Made by a program: the position numbers and the translations under genes. From the NCBI GenBank assembly GCA_001972305.1, contig BDDD01000171.1:1-64000 (forward strand): a DNA stretch of 64,000 nucleotides, read 5' to 3'. Below the pieces are notes generated by a model, which did no database searches, was not told the DNA's origin, and worked only from the letters and a program-made list of their open reading frames with translations. Of this stretch, positions 53,330-64,000 are shown in pieces (positions within the stretch are counted from its first letter, which is position 1; every line of letters begins with the position of its first letter). This DNA comes from Cephalotus follicularis (taxonomy: Eukaryota > Streptophyta > Magnoliopsida > Oxalidales > Cephalotaceae).

Positions 53330-56300
53330 CGGCAAAGGCATTACGAAAGGTAGAGTTTTTACCCTTTCACAGACAGAGGTTCCAGAGTCTACCTCGGTCA
53401 TTGGAGGTACAGTGTATATTTATGGTTTTTCTGCTAAAGTATTGATGGACCCTGGAGCATCACATTCTTTCATATCATCACATTTTGCATCATGTCTAGA
53501 TGTAACACCAGACTGAACGCCATATACCTTGGATGTGAGCACACCTGCTGGAGTTTCCATGTATACAGATACTGTATATAGGGGTTGTGAGATGTCTATG
53601 GCAGGCATTTCCTTGTATGCGGATTTGATAGTATTGCCTATCCGCGACTTTGATGTTATTTTGGGAATGGATTGGCTGTCAGCACATCATGCTTACATGG
53701 ACCGCTACAGCAAGACGGTTAATTTTCGTCTGCCCGATGGTACTACTTTCCAGTTTAAGGGAGACAAGGGGTTTTCCACACCGATTGTATCCTTCATCTG
53801 TGCTGCGAGGTATCTCGAGAAAGGATGTGAAGGGTATCTTGCTTATGTAATTGATCGGAGGAAGGAGAAGGGTTTGAGCCTGGAAGAGATCCCAGTAGTG
53901 TGTGAATTTCCAGATGTATTTCCAGATGACTTGAGATCTTTGCCACCGAGAAGGAATATGGAGTTTGTCATCGATCTTATACCAGGTACAACTCCTATTT
54001 CTAAAGCACCGTATAGAATGGCTCCTGCGGAGTTGAGATAGCTGAAACTGCAGCTACAGGACCTGATCGATAAGGGTTTCATTCGACCCAGTGTTTCACC
54101 GTGGGGTGCACCTGTACTTTTTGTCAAGAAGAAGGATGGGTCGATGAGGCTCTGCATCGATTACAGGATGTTGAACAAGGCAACTATCAAGAACAAGTAT
54201 CCTTTACCTCATATCGAGGATCTATTCGACCAGTTGCAAGGGGCGAGAGTGTTCTCGAAACTTGATTTGAGATCAGGATATCACCAATTAAGGGTGAGGG
54301 AAGGAGATATAGAGAAGACTGCTTTCCGGACAAGATACGGTCACTATGAGTTCCTTGTGATGCTTTTGGTGTTACCAATGCACCGGTTGCGTTCATGTCA
54401 TTGATGAACGATGTGTTTCGACCGTACGTGGACCAGTTTGTCGTTGTGTTTATTGACTACGTACTTGTATACTCAAGGAGCGAGGAAGAGCATGCTTGCC
54501 ACCTGAGGTTGGCTCTGCAGATTCTCCGAGAGCAGCAGCTGTATGCCAAATTCAGTAAGTGTGAGTTTTAGCTTGACCGTGTGATCTTTCTTGGTCACAT
54601 TGTATCTAGAGAAGGTTTGGCGGTGGATCCGTCAAAGACAGAGGTGGTACGAGATTGGCCACAGCCGAAGAATGTGACGGAGGTACGCAGTTTTCTTGGC
54701 TTGCCGGTTTACACAAGGTTTATCCAGAATTTCTCGAGAATAGCTGAGCCCTTGACTAGATTGACCCAAAAGAAGACCATGTTTGTCTGGGATGATGATT
54801 GCGAAGCTAGTTTCTGTGAACTAAAGGATCGGTTGATTTCCACTCCTATCTTGGCATTACCTGAGGGTAATGAGGGCTTTGTAGTTTATAGTGATGTATC
54901 GGGTAAGGGCTTGGGCTGCGTGCTGATGCAGCGAGGAAAGGTGATTGCTTATGCTTCTCGGAAGCTGAAGCCGTATGAGGAAAACTACCCGACTCATGAC
55001 CTTGAACTTGTAGCTATTATTTTCTCCCTTCAGAAGTGGAGACACTATCTTTATGGGGCGTAGTTTGAGATCTTTACCGATCATAAAAGTTTGAGGTACC
55101 TGTTTTGTCAGGACACACTGAACATGAGACAGCGCAGGTGGGTAGAGTTCTTTAATGATTATAATTGTAGTATCCAGTACCACCCGAGGAAAGCGAATGT
55201 AGTCGCTGATGCCTTGAGCCGCAAGGCTATGGTTGCCAGTACGATGGTGTCGCAATGGAAGATGTTAGAAGACTTCCAAGAGTGGTCTCCGTTCAATCAG
55301 TCACCGGGGATCTTTCTAGCCGACATGCGAGTACAGCCTGTGTTACTTGATCACATCAGGGGTGCACAACCACATGATCCGGAGTTGCAGCAAATTTGGG
55401 AGAACCTGAATTCGGAATCCGATTTTCGAGTACATGATGATGGTATTCTAAGATATCGAGGACGTGTGTGTCTTCCGAATGAACCGAGACTGAAGGATGA
55501 GTTACTCCGCGGGGCTCATAAATCTCTTTACAGTATTCATCCTGGTAGCACCAAGATGTACCAAGATATGAAGAAAACTTACTGGTGGCCCGGCATGAAA
55601 CGCGAAATTGTAGAATATGTCGCGAAGTGTTTGACTTGCCAGAGGGTCAAGGCCGAACACCAGAGACCTGCGGGACTGTTGCAATCATTACCAGTGGCGG
55701 AGTGGAAATGGGAACACATCACGATGGACTTTGTTTCTGGATTTCCATTGACTAGGCATCGTCATAATGCCGTGTGGGTTCTTATTGATAGACTCACCAA
55801 ATCAGCACACTTCTTGCCTACACGTGTCACTAATTTCGCGAGCAAGTTGGCTCGATTATATGTGAAGGAGATTGTGAGACTGCACGGTGTTCCGGTGAGC
55901 ATTGTTTGCGATAGGAATTCGATCTTCACTTCCAACTTCTGGAAGAGATTGCAGACAGCCTTCGGAACAAGATTAAATCTCAGTACTGCCTTCCACCCTT
56001 AGACAGACGGACAGTCAGAGCGTACCATCCAAACCTTGGAGGATATGCTTCGGGCTTGTGTAATCGATTTTGGTGGAACCTGGGAAGACCATATCCCTCT
56101 GATAGAGTTTTCTTATAATAACAGCTATCACTCGAGTATTGGTATGGCTCTATACGAGGCACTATATGGGAGGAAGTGTAGGTCACCCACCTGCTGGGAC
56201 GAGGTTGGTGAACGACCATTGCTTGGGTCAGATTTGGTGGAGGAGACTTCGGAGAAAGTCAAGTTCATCAGAGAAAAGTTGCTTGCAGCGCAGAGTCAGT

Positions 56301-56763
56301 AGAAGAGCTATGCTGACAGTGTGAATAGAAGGCCTTTAACCTTCAATGTAGGAGATCACGTGTTTTTGAAAGTATCTCCGTGGAAAGGGGTACAAAGATT
56401 CGGGAAGAAGGGCAAGCTAGCGCCACGCTATATTGGTCCTTTCGAGATCCTGGAGAAGGTTGGGGAGGTAGCCTATCAGCTAGCCTTGCCTCGTACCTTG
56501 TCGGGTATACATGACGTCTTCCATATATCTATGCTGAGGAGATATATCCCGGACCCGTCACATGTTCTGGATCATGATGCTGTTCCGGTACAAGGTGACC
56601 TGTCTTGTGAAGAGTTGCCTGTGCAGAATCTTGATTGGAAAACGCAGATCTTGAGGAACTGAACCATCTCCATGGTCAAGGTTCAATGGCAGTCCCACCG
56701 ACCGAACGAAGCAACTTGGGAGCGTGAGGAGGATGTCCGAGAACGCTACCCACACTTGTTTTA
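53330..56763 (+). pseudogene. Gypsy-4 pol: protease to chromodomain (broken)
   Basis: Domains in order: protease (about 53380-53760, with VLMDPGASHSFISSHFASCL), reverse transcriptase (about 54040-54560, with [20 protein letters not shown] and [14 protein letters not shown]), RNase H (about 54680-55130, with [20 protein letters not shown]), integrase (about 55500-56300, with HPGSTKMYQDMKKTYWWPGM, CLTCQRVK, HITMDFVSGFPLTRH and [13 protein letters not shown]) and an end part at about 56330-56763 with MVKVQWQSHRP-type chromodomain sequence and ATWEREEDVRERYPHLF. About half a dozen breaks occur. Confidence 0.8.
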
Positions 56764-56791
56764 GTATATGTAAATTCGAGGACGAATTTCT

Positions 56792-56806
56792 TTGAAGGAG
56801 GGGTGA
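56792..56806 (+). other. Gypsy-4 polypurine tract
   Basis: TTGAAGGAGGGGTGA lies one base before the 3' LTR start TGTAACGCCC. The same tract, inverted, marks Gypsy-1. Confidence 0.8.
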
Positions 56807-56982
56807 TTGTAACGCCCGTAATTTTCACGTATTGTAATTTCACAATGTAAATGTACTTTATTTGTGGAATTAATAAAAGGATGAATCTTCCGAATTTGAT
56901 GACGTTTTCCCAACTACGATGATGTTGATTTTAAGTCAATAATGTACTTAGAAGCGTGATTACTTGGTAAGTTTACTGGAGG

Positions 56983-57133
56983 TAGTCGACTGGCACAGAA
57001 GACCAGCCGACTGGATAGCTACGTGTGGAAGCAGTCGACTGGTGGGATGAACCAGTGTACTGGCCAACTGTCATGACACTTGGCAACAGACTGTCAGGCG
57101 AACAGCCGATTGCCAGGGAATGGCAGCCGACTG
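56983..57133. repeat. GTCGAC-core palindrome array, Gypsy-4 LTR (upstream set)
   Basis: Units start at 56983, 57004, 57032, 57053, 57103 and 57124, with spacings 21, 28, 21, 50 and 21. They resemble CAGTCGACTGG or CAGCCGACTGG. The spacing pattern is almost the same as in Gypsy-1 although the sequences between units differ. Confidence 0.85.
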
Positions 57134-57371
57134 GTTCGTGCTCTGTTTTATTTGCATGTGACGAGATCACATGCAGCCACTGAGAAGGCATCTTGCAGGC
57201 ACCATCTGATGATGGATGAAACGTGTATGCCATGCACATAACTGCTAGAACCTGCAGAAACTGAGGGGAAGGGATGGAATGACATGTGTGTGTGCATGCA
57301 AGTGTTAGAAGGGAGGATGGCATTTAGTGCCATGTGAGGGAGCTAGGGGGAAGGGAAGAGAAAAAGTCTTT

Positions 57372-57380
57372 GCATAAAAC
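57372..57380 (+). promoter_or_regulatory. TATA-like box in the Gypsy-4 LTR
   Basis: GCATAAAAC lies about 240 bases after the upstream array and about 600 before the downstream one; Gypsy-6 has GCATAAAAG at the matching place. Followed by a pyrimidine-rich CTCCCCTCACTTCTCTC tract that may hold the start site. Confidence 0.5.
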
Positions 57381-57974
57381 GTCTCCCCTCACTTCTCTCG
57401 TCTAGACACTGAAAGACCAAGGAACCAGGGAAATTGAGAGTGAAATAGTGAGAAATTGAGAGAGGAAATAGTAAAAATTGAGAGGATTCCTCATTGTCAA
57501 GCTTGGAGCTCGGTTGGAACCTACTGGACTGTCCTTGGAGCTACTGGGAGGCTCAAAGATACTAGAAAGGAGACATAAAGAGGTGGACTTCCGATTTCTA
57601 ACTTGAAATCAAAGGTAGGGGAAAATAGTAGAGAATTCTATGCATGCATTTTGAGTTTAAGTGTAATGATGTTATAAATGAATGGTGTAGTTGCTGGTTG
57701 TGGATTTTGGTATTGATGTTGTGGTTACTGTTAATGAATAACCTGACATGCACACTGAATTTTGAATGGAGTTATGGATTGGTTTTCATGCAATACCATG
57801 TTTGGATATCATTTGAATTATGAATGAAAACGGAGAATAATGCATGAACTGAGTTGTGTTTTAGACCATGATATGATTACTGATGATATTCTGTGATATG
57901 AATACGTGTGGAATGGTTCCAGTTGCTTGTGGAATGGATTTAGAGGTGAATTACTGGTACTGTCCAGCCCAGAA

Positions 57975-58190
57975 CAGCCGACTGTTTAAGTAAAACAGTC
58001 GACTACTCGATCATCCAGCCGACTATCTAGTAAGAACAGTGGACTGTGCATGCGTTTTTGCCCAGAACAGTCGACTGTCGAAGGAAGATAGTCGACTGCT
58101 GATTACTTGTGATGAACAAGTCAACTGTTGGGGAAGAACAGTCGACTGACTCAAGGATCCAGCCGATTGTTATGGAAAAACAGCCGACTG
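57975..58190. repeat. GTCGAC-core palindrome array, Gypsy-4 LTR (downstream set)
   Basis: Ten units start at 57975, 57996, 58016, 58037, 58068, 58089, 58118, 58139, 58160 and 58181, with spacings 21, 20, 21, 31, 21, 29, 21, 21 and 21. Units include ACAGTCGACTGTC, ACAGCCGACTGTT and TAGTCGACTG. The DNA between them is not repeated, apart from A-rich bases before many units. Confidence 0.88.
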
Positions 58191-59380
58191 TTATAACAGA
58201 AACTGAACCTTTAGAGAAGGGATAGGCCTAGGTTAATTACCAACAACCCTAGGTGCATTCTGGGCATATGTTTGCCCTGCATTTGAAGAACTACTGTACT
58301 GTGGATTGCATTATGGTTGATTTCTAAAATGTATTAACCATCTTGGAAAACTGGCATGATTACTAAAATCATTATCTCGCGAAAATATATATTTGTCAAC
58401 TTATGATTTTATATATTTTCGAAATAATTGGGGAAGTAATTCCAAAGACGGAGAAATGTTTTAAAGGATTGATTACACAATCAAACGTATTGTTTTAAGT
58501 TTTATAACTTATCACAACTTGTGAACGGAGTAATATATTTTAAACAAATATATTTGATCAAGTAATTATATTTATTACTTGACTTGTACTGTGCAATGCT
58601 TGTGCCTGTTGATTACTCTGCCGCTGTGCTAGTAACTTGCTGTTGGTTTAGCCGCCGTGCTAAGCAACATACGGAGGACTTGCTCCAAAACCGTTCGCAA
58701 ACGGGGATGGGGTAAGAGTGCATGACGTTGGGGCCAGGAGGTGACGACGGTTATGACGACTGGTTTGTCTGGTTCCTTTTGGGACATATTTACTGCTTGT
58801 GTTGATATAACTTATGAGGTTATACTTGTACTGTGAACATGCATACATTTAATATGTACATACGGAGATATAATTATTGTGAAAATTACATGTCATACTG
58901 CATCACTATGCATTCATTCATGATACGCATTACCTTGACCCTGGACTGTATACATAAACTTTTCTACTTAGCCGAGTGAGGACAAAGGCTAACCCCCTAC
59001 TGTAACAGATTGATGGAGTGGGTTTTGATATGGAGTACACAAGGAGACTTAAGGAGAAGACTAAGCTATTTCTCTTGTTTTATGTACTGAATGAACAATG
59101 ACTATGTAAACCGGATTATTGTAACGTTGATTTATTTTATCTCGTACTGTATTATCACACTCTGTTTGGGCGATCGACAATGATGAGGGTTTATATATAA
59201 ACTTGTTGAGCATCACGTAGTATGGGATGCGTGATGTATGTTTAAATTCAGCTTTTACATGAATGCTTCTGCTATCGAGAAATTTATTTATCGGTAAATT
59301 TGCATGAGCTGGATTATATATTATGTTGATTGCCTTACCACTTTATATGTTGTCTCTATGGGAAAACGGGGGGCGTGACA

Positions 59381-61240
59381 CCTCATAACCTTCTGGTAAT
59401 GCCAACACTGGAGCTGAAATCAGCCGACTCTTCCACTCTTGGAAACTTGCCTCACAAGAATCATCCCACACAAAACTTGACTTCTTCTTAGTCAACTGTG
59501 TCAATGGTGTAGCAAGCTTCAAAAACCCCTTGATGAACCTTCGGTAGTAGCTAGCCAATCCCAAGAAGCTTCGAACCTCAGTAACGCTCCTCAGTTGGGG
59601 CTAATCAACAATACTCTCTATCTTCGAAGGATCCACCGACAATCCCTCTCTTGACACAATGTGACCTAGGAAAGTCACATGATCCAGCCAAAACTCACAC
59701 TTGCTGAATTTGGCGAATAATTGTTCCTTCCGCAATGTCTGCAATATAATCCGTAAATGCTGCATGTGTTCCTCAATGCTCTTTGAATAAATCAGGATGT
59801 CGTCTAGGAATATAATGACAACCTGGTCAAGATAGGGCTGGAACACTCTGTTCATCAAATACATAAAGGCTGCAGGAGTATTTGTCAAACCAAACGACAG
59901 TATCAGAAATTCATAATGCCCATATCTGGTTCGAAATGCGGTCTTCTCCACCTCACCTTCTCGGATCCTCAACTGATGATAACCTGTTCTCAGGTCAAGT
60001 TTGGAGAATACAGTTGATCCTTGCAATTGGTCGAACAACTCCTCAATATGTGGTTAAGGATACTTGTTCTTCACGGTTACCTGATTTAGCAGCCTGTAGT
60101 CGATGCAGAGCCACATTGATCCATCCTTCTTTCTCATAAACAGAACTGGTGCTCCCCACGGTGATACACTCGGTCTGATGAAGCCCTTATCAAGGTAATC
60201 CTGCAGTTGAGTCTTCAGCTCCTTCAGTTCAGCAGGAGCCATTCAGTACGGAGCTTTTTATATAGGAGCAGTTCCAAGAAGTAGTTCAATACTGAACTCT
60301 ATATCTCTCTCTGGTGGTAACGAAGTGAGATCATTTGGAAATACATCAGGAAATTCACATACAACAGGCACTTGTTCAATACTAGGCGTACCTTTCGTAT
60401 GATCAATCACATACACCAAATAGCCTTCACATCCTTGCTTGAGATACTTCTGTGCTCTAGCATATGAAATGATTGGAGCAGATACATTCTTCTCACCGAT
60501 AAACTTGCACTCAGTCCCATCTTGAAGATAAAATGTCATCATCTTGTTGTAGCAATCAACACAAGCATGATGAGAATACAGACAGTCCATCCCCAAGATC
60601 ACATCAAAATCCCGGATAGGCAATACTATCAAGTCAGTAGATAACTGAATCCCAGCTACCGTGATTTCACAATCTTTCATTATAGTGTCAGATAGAAGAC
60701 AAGTACCAGCTGGAGTACTCACCTCCAATACATAAGGTAATCTAGAAGTAACACCATGCAAGTTTCAAGCAAATTCAGATGCAATGAATGAATGTGTCGC
60801 ACCAGGGTCAATCAGTACATGAGCTAGTATGCCAGATATAAAAATGGTACCTCCCACAACAGTAGTAGATTCTGGCACATAATATCTAGACAAGGTGTAG
60901 ACCCTGCCTTTCACAATCCCCTTTCCGATATCCTTCCGCGGTTGAGCAGCCGCAACACTACCACTCACACCAGCACTTCCCTATTGGCCGCGTGCCTGAT
61001 CCCTCATCATTGGACAACCATTTAGTATATGATCTTGTGAACCACACCTCAAGCATTTCCCCATCTTTTCCAGCACTCAGTCTCATCATGGTTATGACTA
61101 CCACAAAAAGTACATCCACCCGTATTCTGTTGACTGTTTCGGCTAGGAGTCCTTGATCAGGAATTACTGAGTCGAGAACCTCCTTGCCCCCGGTTACCAG
61201 ACTTTGACGATTTAGCAGGATTGTTACTTCCCTACCCCTG
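59381..61240 (-). pseudogene. Gypsy-5 protease, RT and RNase H start (broken)
   Basis: In minus-strand order: protease (about 60880-60580, with VLIDPGATHSFIASEFA and LIVLPIRDFDVILGMDCLYS), reverse transcriptase (about 60240-59640, with [49 protein letters not shown] and the catalytic VIIFLDDIL), then RNase H (SYYRRFIKGFLKLATPLTQL) up to the Gypsy-4 edge. Confidence 0.8.
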
Positions 61241-62077
61241 TTATTGTGCAAGCCTCGATTGATTAGTAAGAGACCGCTCAGCTCTCCGTTCATCAGCATC
61301 GGCTTCCAGAATCATTGCCCTTTCAGCAATATCTACAAAAGAGGTCAACTGCAACAGTAACAGTTTAGATCTGATGTTAGGTCGAAGGCCTTTTAGAAAC
61401 CTTCGGATCATTCGCGATTCACCCTCCACAAGGTAAGGTGTATGTCTTGCAAGCTCCACAAATCTAATATGGTACTGAGCTACCATCATATCTCCTTGAC
61501 ATAACTCCATCAGCTCAGTCTCCCTCCGGTCACGTTCTATCTGTGGTACATAAGTTGCAAGGAACTCAGACTGGAATCTGTCCCAAGTCTAGTCAAGTCT
61601 ACATGATTCCCACTTTGCTTCAGTCCTTTCCCACCAATAGGTAGCCTCGCCCCATAAGCGGTATACAGCAAAGTTGAGTTTCTGCTCATCAGTGCACTCC
61701 AAAGGAGCAAATATTTTATCCAGGTCTCTAATCCACTGCTCGGCCACAGTAGCATTCAACTCACCATTGAATATCGGAGGATTCTGTCTCATGAACCGCT
61801 CCAAATCTCTGCCAAACCCACCAGTAAGACAAGCTTCAGGAGCATGATGATAGGCCCGGTTAGCCTCGTACATTTGCCGAATTTGTTCCATGTTCGCCGC
61901 GTTGGCTTGCATCTGCTGTTGGAAGAGGTCAGCCATGCGGTCAAAATCACACCTCTCATCATGCGCTGGAGGAACATTTACCCCTTCATTCGCTGGCAGA
62001 TCATGTTCGTGCACTGGCGGTGCATTGACTCCTTCGTCGGCTCTACGCCTTCCTCTCCTACCTCTTCGTAGGTCCAT
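61240..62077 (-). pseudogene. Gypsy-5 gag (broken)
   Basis: The minus-strand start MDLRRGRRGRRRADEG is followed by a Pro/Asn/His-rich stretch with two VNVPPxH-like repeats, then LFQQQMQANAANMEQIRQMY, RFMRQNPPIFNGELNATVAE, YRLWGEATYWWERTEAKWES and YHIRFVELARHTPYL. This is a Tekay-type gag with a family-specific N-terminus. Confidence 0.8.
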
Positions 62078-62168
62078 TCGGTTTCCTATATGGAATTACA
62101 TAATCATTAGGAAACAATTCACTTAATTTCTGAGAAACTTATCCCAGCGATACCTTATTTAAAAATAA

Positions 62169-62180
62169 GCTCTGATACCA
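62169..62180 (-). other. Gypsy-5 primer binding site
   Basis: GCTCTGATACCA is an exact reverse complement of TGGTATCAGAGC, three bases inside the LTR edge at 62184. Confidence 0.85.
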
Positions 62181-62183
62181 TGC

Positions 62184-62944
62184 TGTCACACCCCACCTTT
62201 CAATCCATTAAGACAAGCATATATGGTGATATCAGAAATAAATAATAATCCAGCATTTATAATTAACATTCATAAAACAATAGCGGAAGCATTCCATTAG
62301 CTAGATTATAAAATAAAGGTCATCCGCACGCAGCCCATACTACGTGCTTGTACAATACCCACAATTATCCTTTTACATATTGGGAAAGTAAAACAACAAC
62401 AACGAAGTGTGAACGTTCATTACAAATACAAAAGACACAAAGTAACAACCTTGAGTAGATAGAAGCTCTCCAATAAAGCTTCAGCAGCGCTTGCCCGAAC
62501 GCCTTCCGTTAATCTGAAATTGTAGGGGTTAGCCGTTGTCCTCACTTGGCTAAGTAGGAATAATGCATGATAAGGAATATATAAATGCAACATGTATAAC
62601 ATTTTATATTTCAAATAACATATTTAAGTATTCCAATATATAAGCAACCATGCCAAGTGGCCATAGACAATACAATTCAAGAATACCGCACAAGGGTACA
62701 ATCAATCAATACAGTGGTTTGGGTGTCACAAGTCGCTAACTCCTAGCACCAACTGTGCACCACCTAACTATCACCCTACACTCCGAAGATGATAGATCAG
62801 GTCAATTCTGCCAAAAATTAGTGGGCAGGTAACAACCAGGATCTGCATGGCAGATAAGTGTGGTGGAAGCTCTAGCCAACTCCTGGCACATAGGACCACC
62901 CTGTAGCCAGTGATGTCTCCTATCACTCGACTAACGGCAATAAC
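62184..62944 (-). repeat. Gypsy-5 5' LTR, inner part
   Basis: It begins TGTCACACCCCACC on the plus strand, like Gypsy-1 and Gypsy-3, and shares CTTGGCTAAGTAGGA and the CTAACGGCAATAA type motifs with the Gypsy-1 LTR. It is cut at 62944/62945 by the Gypsy-6 LTR; the rest should resume beyond the window. Confidence 0.75.
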
Positions 62945-63127
62945 TGTAACGCCCGAGATTTTCATGTATTATAATTTCACAATGTATTTGTACTTTTGAA
63001 TTGTGGAATTAATAAAGGATGGATTTTCGGAATTTGGTGATGTTTTCCCATCTCTATAATGTTGAATTTTAGTGTTAAATGCTAAAAGAATGTAAAAAGA
63101 GTAAAACGACGCTGTTCTGGGAGAAAC

Positions 63128-63255
63128 ACGTCGACGACTTTAGAAACACGTCGACGTCCTTGAAGCAAAAAGGGCGCACGTAGCTGCATGCACATGCACA
63201 TTGATGATGACGAAGACATCGACGTCGTTGTGTAAAATGGTGAAAGACGTCGACG
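63128..63255. repeat. GTCGAC-core array, Gypsy-6 LTR (upstream set)
   Basis: Cores lie at 63130, 63150, 63218 and 63249 (ACGTCGACGT type), with spacings 20, 68 and 31. It lies upstream of the CATAAA box, as in the other families. A downstream partner would fall beyond 64000 if the layout holds. Confidence 0.75.
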
Positions 63256-63623
63256 TATTAACTTCGAATGCCAGGCATGTTACTCTGCTGACAATAACGT
63301 GCAAGGGGAATCTAGTTGGGGCCTTTTTGCAGGCACTTTAAGGCATGGGTTAGGACGTGTTGGGCATGCACATTACTCCCTAACCTGCATGACTAAAATT
63401 ATGACGACAAGTGTGGCATGAGTGTGTACATGCAACAAGTGCAAGAAGAAAGGGACATGTGTGCATGAAAAGGATGGATAGAATGAATGTGGCACTGTCT
63501 GGCATGAAGGCTGAGACAAGGACTGAGAAACGAGCCCAGCTGCTGCATGCAGAGGTGGGGGTGTATCCTAGACACATGTGACCCGTAACAAAAATGCAGA
63601 GGAAGAAGAAAGGAGGGTGAGTT

Positions 63624-63632
63624 GCATAAAAG
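63624..63632 (+). promoter_or_regulatory. TATA-like box in the Gypsy-6 LTR
   Basis: GCATAAAAG matches the Gypsy-4 box GCATAAAAC and lies about 370 bases after the GTCGAC array. Confidence 0.5.
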
Positions 63633-64000
63633 ACAGCCTCCACCTCCTACCTTCGACTGTTATTGATTGGAAAGAACCAGAGGCTTGAGAGGAACACTGT
63701 GAGTGTGAGAAAACAGAAAGTAAAGGAGAGAAAATGTTTCCACCATTGTTGAGCTTGGAGCTTGTGGCTTGCAGCAACGGGAAGGACCTAGAGGTTGCCA
63801 TGACCAGTTTGGAACGTAAAGAGGTGGACTTTCCAGTTCCTAACTTGGGACAAAAGGTAGGGGAAAGCCATGACTGTAATCTTGAGATTGATATTCATGC
63901 ATGGTCTATGGTTTTGATGTATGAAATGCATGATTCTTGAACTGATTTTGTCACTGGATTGATGTCATGATATGCTAGATAAGTATTGAGTATCTGCATG

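Larger units (their letters stand above)
51757..59380 (+). mobile_element. Gypsy-4: Tekay-like chromovirus, nearly full, broken
   Basis: On the plus strand: the last 339 bases of a 5' LTR, primer site, gag, pol with chromodomain-like end, polypurine tract and a full 2573-base 3' LTR. The shared 339 bases of the two LTRs differ at about 10 positions (about 97 percent), suggesting about 1 million years at 1.3e-8 per site per year. The coding part has roughly half a dozen breaks. Its right edge lies in Gypsy-5 RNase H sequence, so it is younger than Gypsy-5. No matching target duplication is seen at the left. Confidence 0.85.
56808..59380 (+). repeat. Gypsy-4 3' LTR
   Basis: This runs from TGTAACGCCCGTAATTTTC to GGGGCGTGACA, 2573 bases. 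It shows the full layout: upstream array (56983-57133), CATAAA-type box (57372-57380), downstream array (57975-58190), then a stretch ending CTTAGCCGAGTGAGGACA (about 58967) that is shared, inverted, with the Gypsy-1 LTR. Confidence 0.88.
59381..62944 (-). mobile_element. Gypsy-5: Tekay-like chromovirus, 5' half
   Basis: From right to left: part of the 5' LTR, primer site, gag, zinc-knuckle and protease region, reverse transcriptase and the start of RNase H. Gypsy-4 sits at its left edge (59380) and Gypsy-6 enters its LTR at 62945. Integrase and 3' LTR are not in the window. It has several breaks and cannot be dated from a single partial LTR, but it is older than both neighbours. Confidence 0.8.
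62945..64000 (+). mobile_element. Gypsy-6: plus-strand chromovirus LTR, runs off the window
   Basis: It begins TGTAACGCCCGAGATTTTC, close to the Gypsy-4 LTR start, directly after ATAAC (62940-62944), a possible target-duplication half. It contains a GTCGAC array (63128-63255) and a GCATAAAAG box (63624-63632). Only the first 1056 bases are present, so it may be a 5' LTR, a 3' LTR or a solo LTR. Short frames here are chance. Confidence 0.75.

Overview
The window looks like a piece of a plant nuclear genome made almost entirely of nested LTR retrotransposons. I find no host protein gene, no intact rRNA or tRNA gene, no CRISPR and no bacterial-style operon. The plant origin is inferred from element lineages known only from plants: Athila-like and Tat-like Ty3/Gypsy elements, Tekay/Del-like chromoviruses with long LTRs and an initiator-Met-tRNA primer site, and a long-LTR Copia family. 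The overall style suggests a eudicot, but I cannot name the species.

Layout from left to right. 1-1617: AT-rich sequence with a GTCGAC repeat array, then a minus-strand LTR-like scrap. 1618-7609: a plus-strand Athila-like remnant (here Athila-2) with a long capsid-protease frame and a clean 3' LTR. 7610-11080: the end of a plus-strand Copia element with its 2.6 kb LTR. 11081-11376: the gag start of a second, minus-strand Athila copy (Athila-1). 11377-25021: a minus-strand Tekay-like chromovirus (Gypsy-1), whose left LTR holds a second, inverted Copia copy (13009-16750). 25022-25097: a further strip of Athila-1 leader. 25098-36634: a complete-looking Tat-lineage element with matching 884-base LTRs, a perfect target duplication (ATACT) and a set of antisense frames. 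36640-38360: the primer site and 5' LTR of Athila-1. 38361-42433: the 5' part of a third chromovirus (Gypsy-3), into which Athila-1 inserted. 42434-43845: an unidentified minus-strand coding remnant. 43846-51605: a Tat antisense-frame fragment split by a 3.4 kb solo LTR (44016-49902, target duplication CAAAT), which itself holds another solo LTR (45341-47845). 51606-59380: a plus-strand chromovirus (Gypsy-4). 59381-62944: the 5' half of a minus-strand chromovirus (Gypsy-5), whose LTR is entered at 62945 by yet another plus-strand LTR (Gypsy-6) running off the window.

The insertion order can be read like strata: Gypsy-3, then Athila-1, then Gypsy-1 and Tat separately, then Copia into Gypsy-1. 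By-eye LTR divergence gives roughly 1 million years for Tat, 1 for Gypsy-4 and 2 for Gypsy-1, using the grass-calibrated rate of 1.3e-8 per site per year; a slower woody-plant rate would make them older.

The most striking unexplained structure is in the chromovirus LTRs. Arrays of short palindromes with a GTCGAC core sit on both sides of the LTR core promoter, at similar distances in different families. Their spacing clusters at 19-21 and 28-34 bases, near two and three turns of the DNA helix. One set of families uses CAGTCGACTG and the other GCGTCGACGC. Other notable points are four RY octamers (CATGCATG) just upstream of the Athila-2 TATA box, an antisense TATA box serving the Tat antisense frames, and a 5S-rRNA-like segment inside the large solo LTR.
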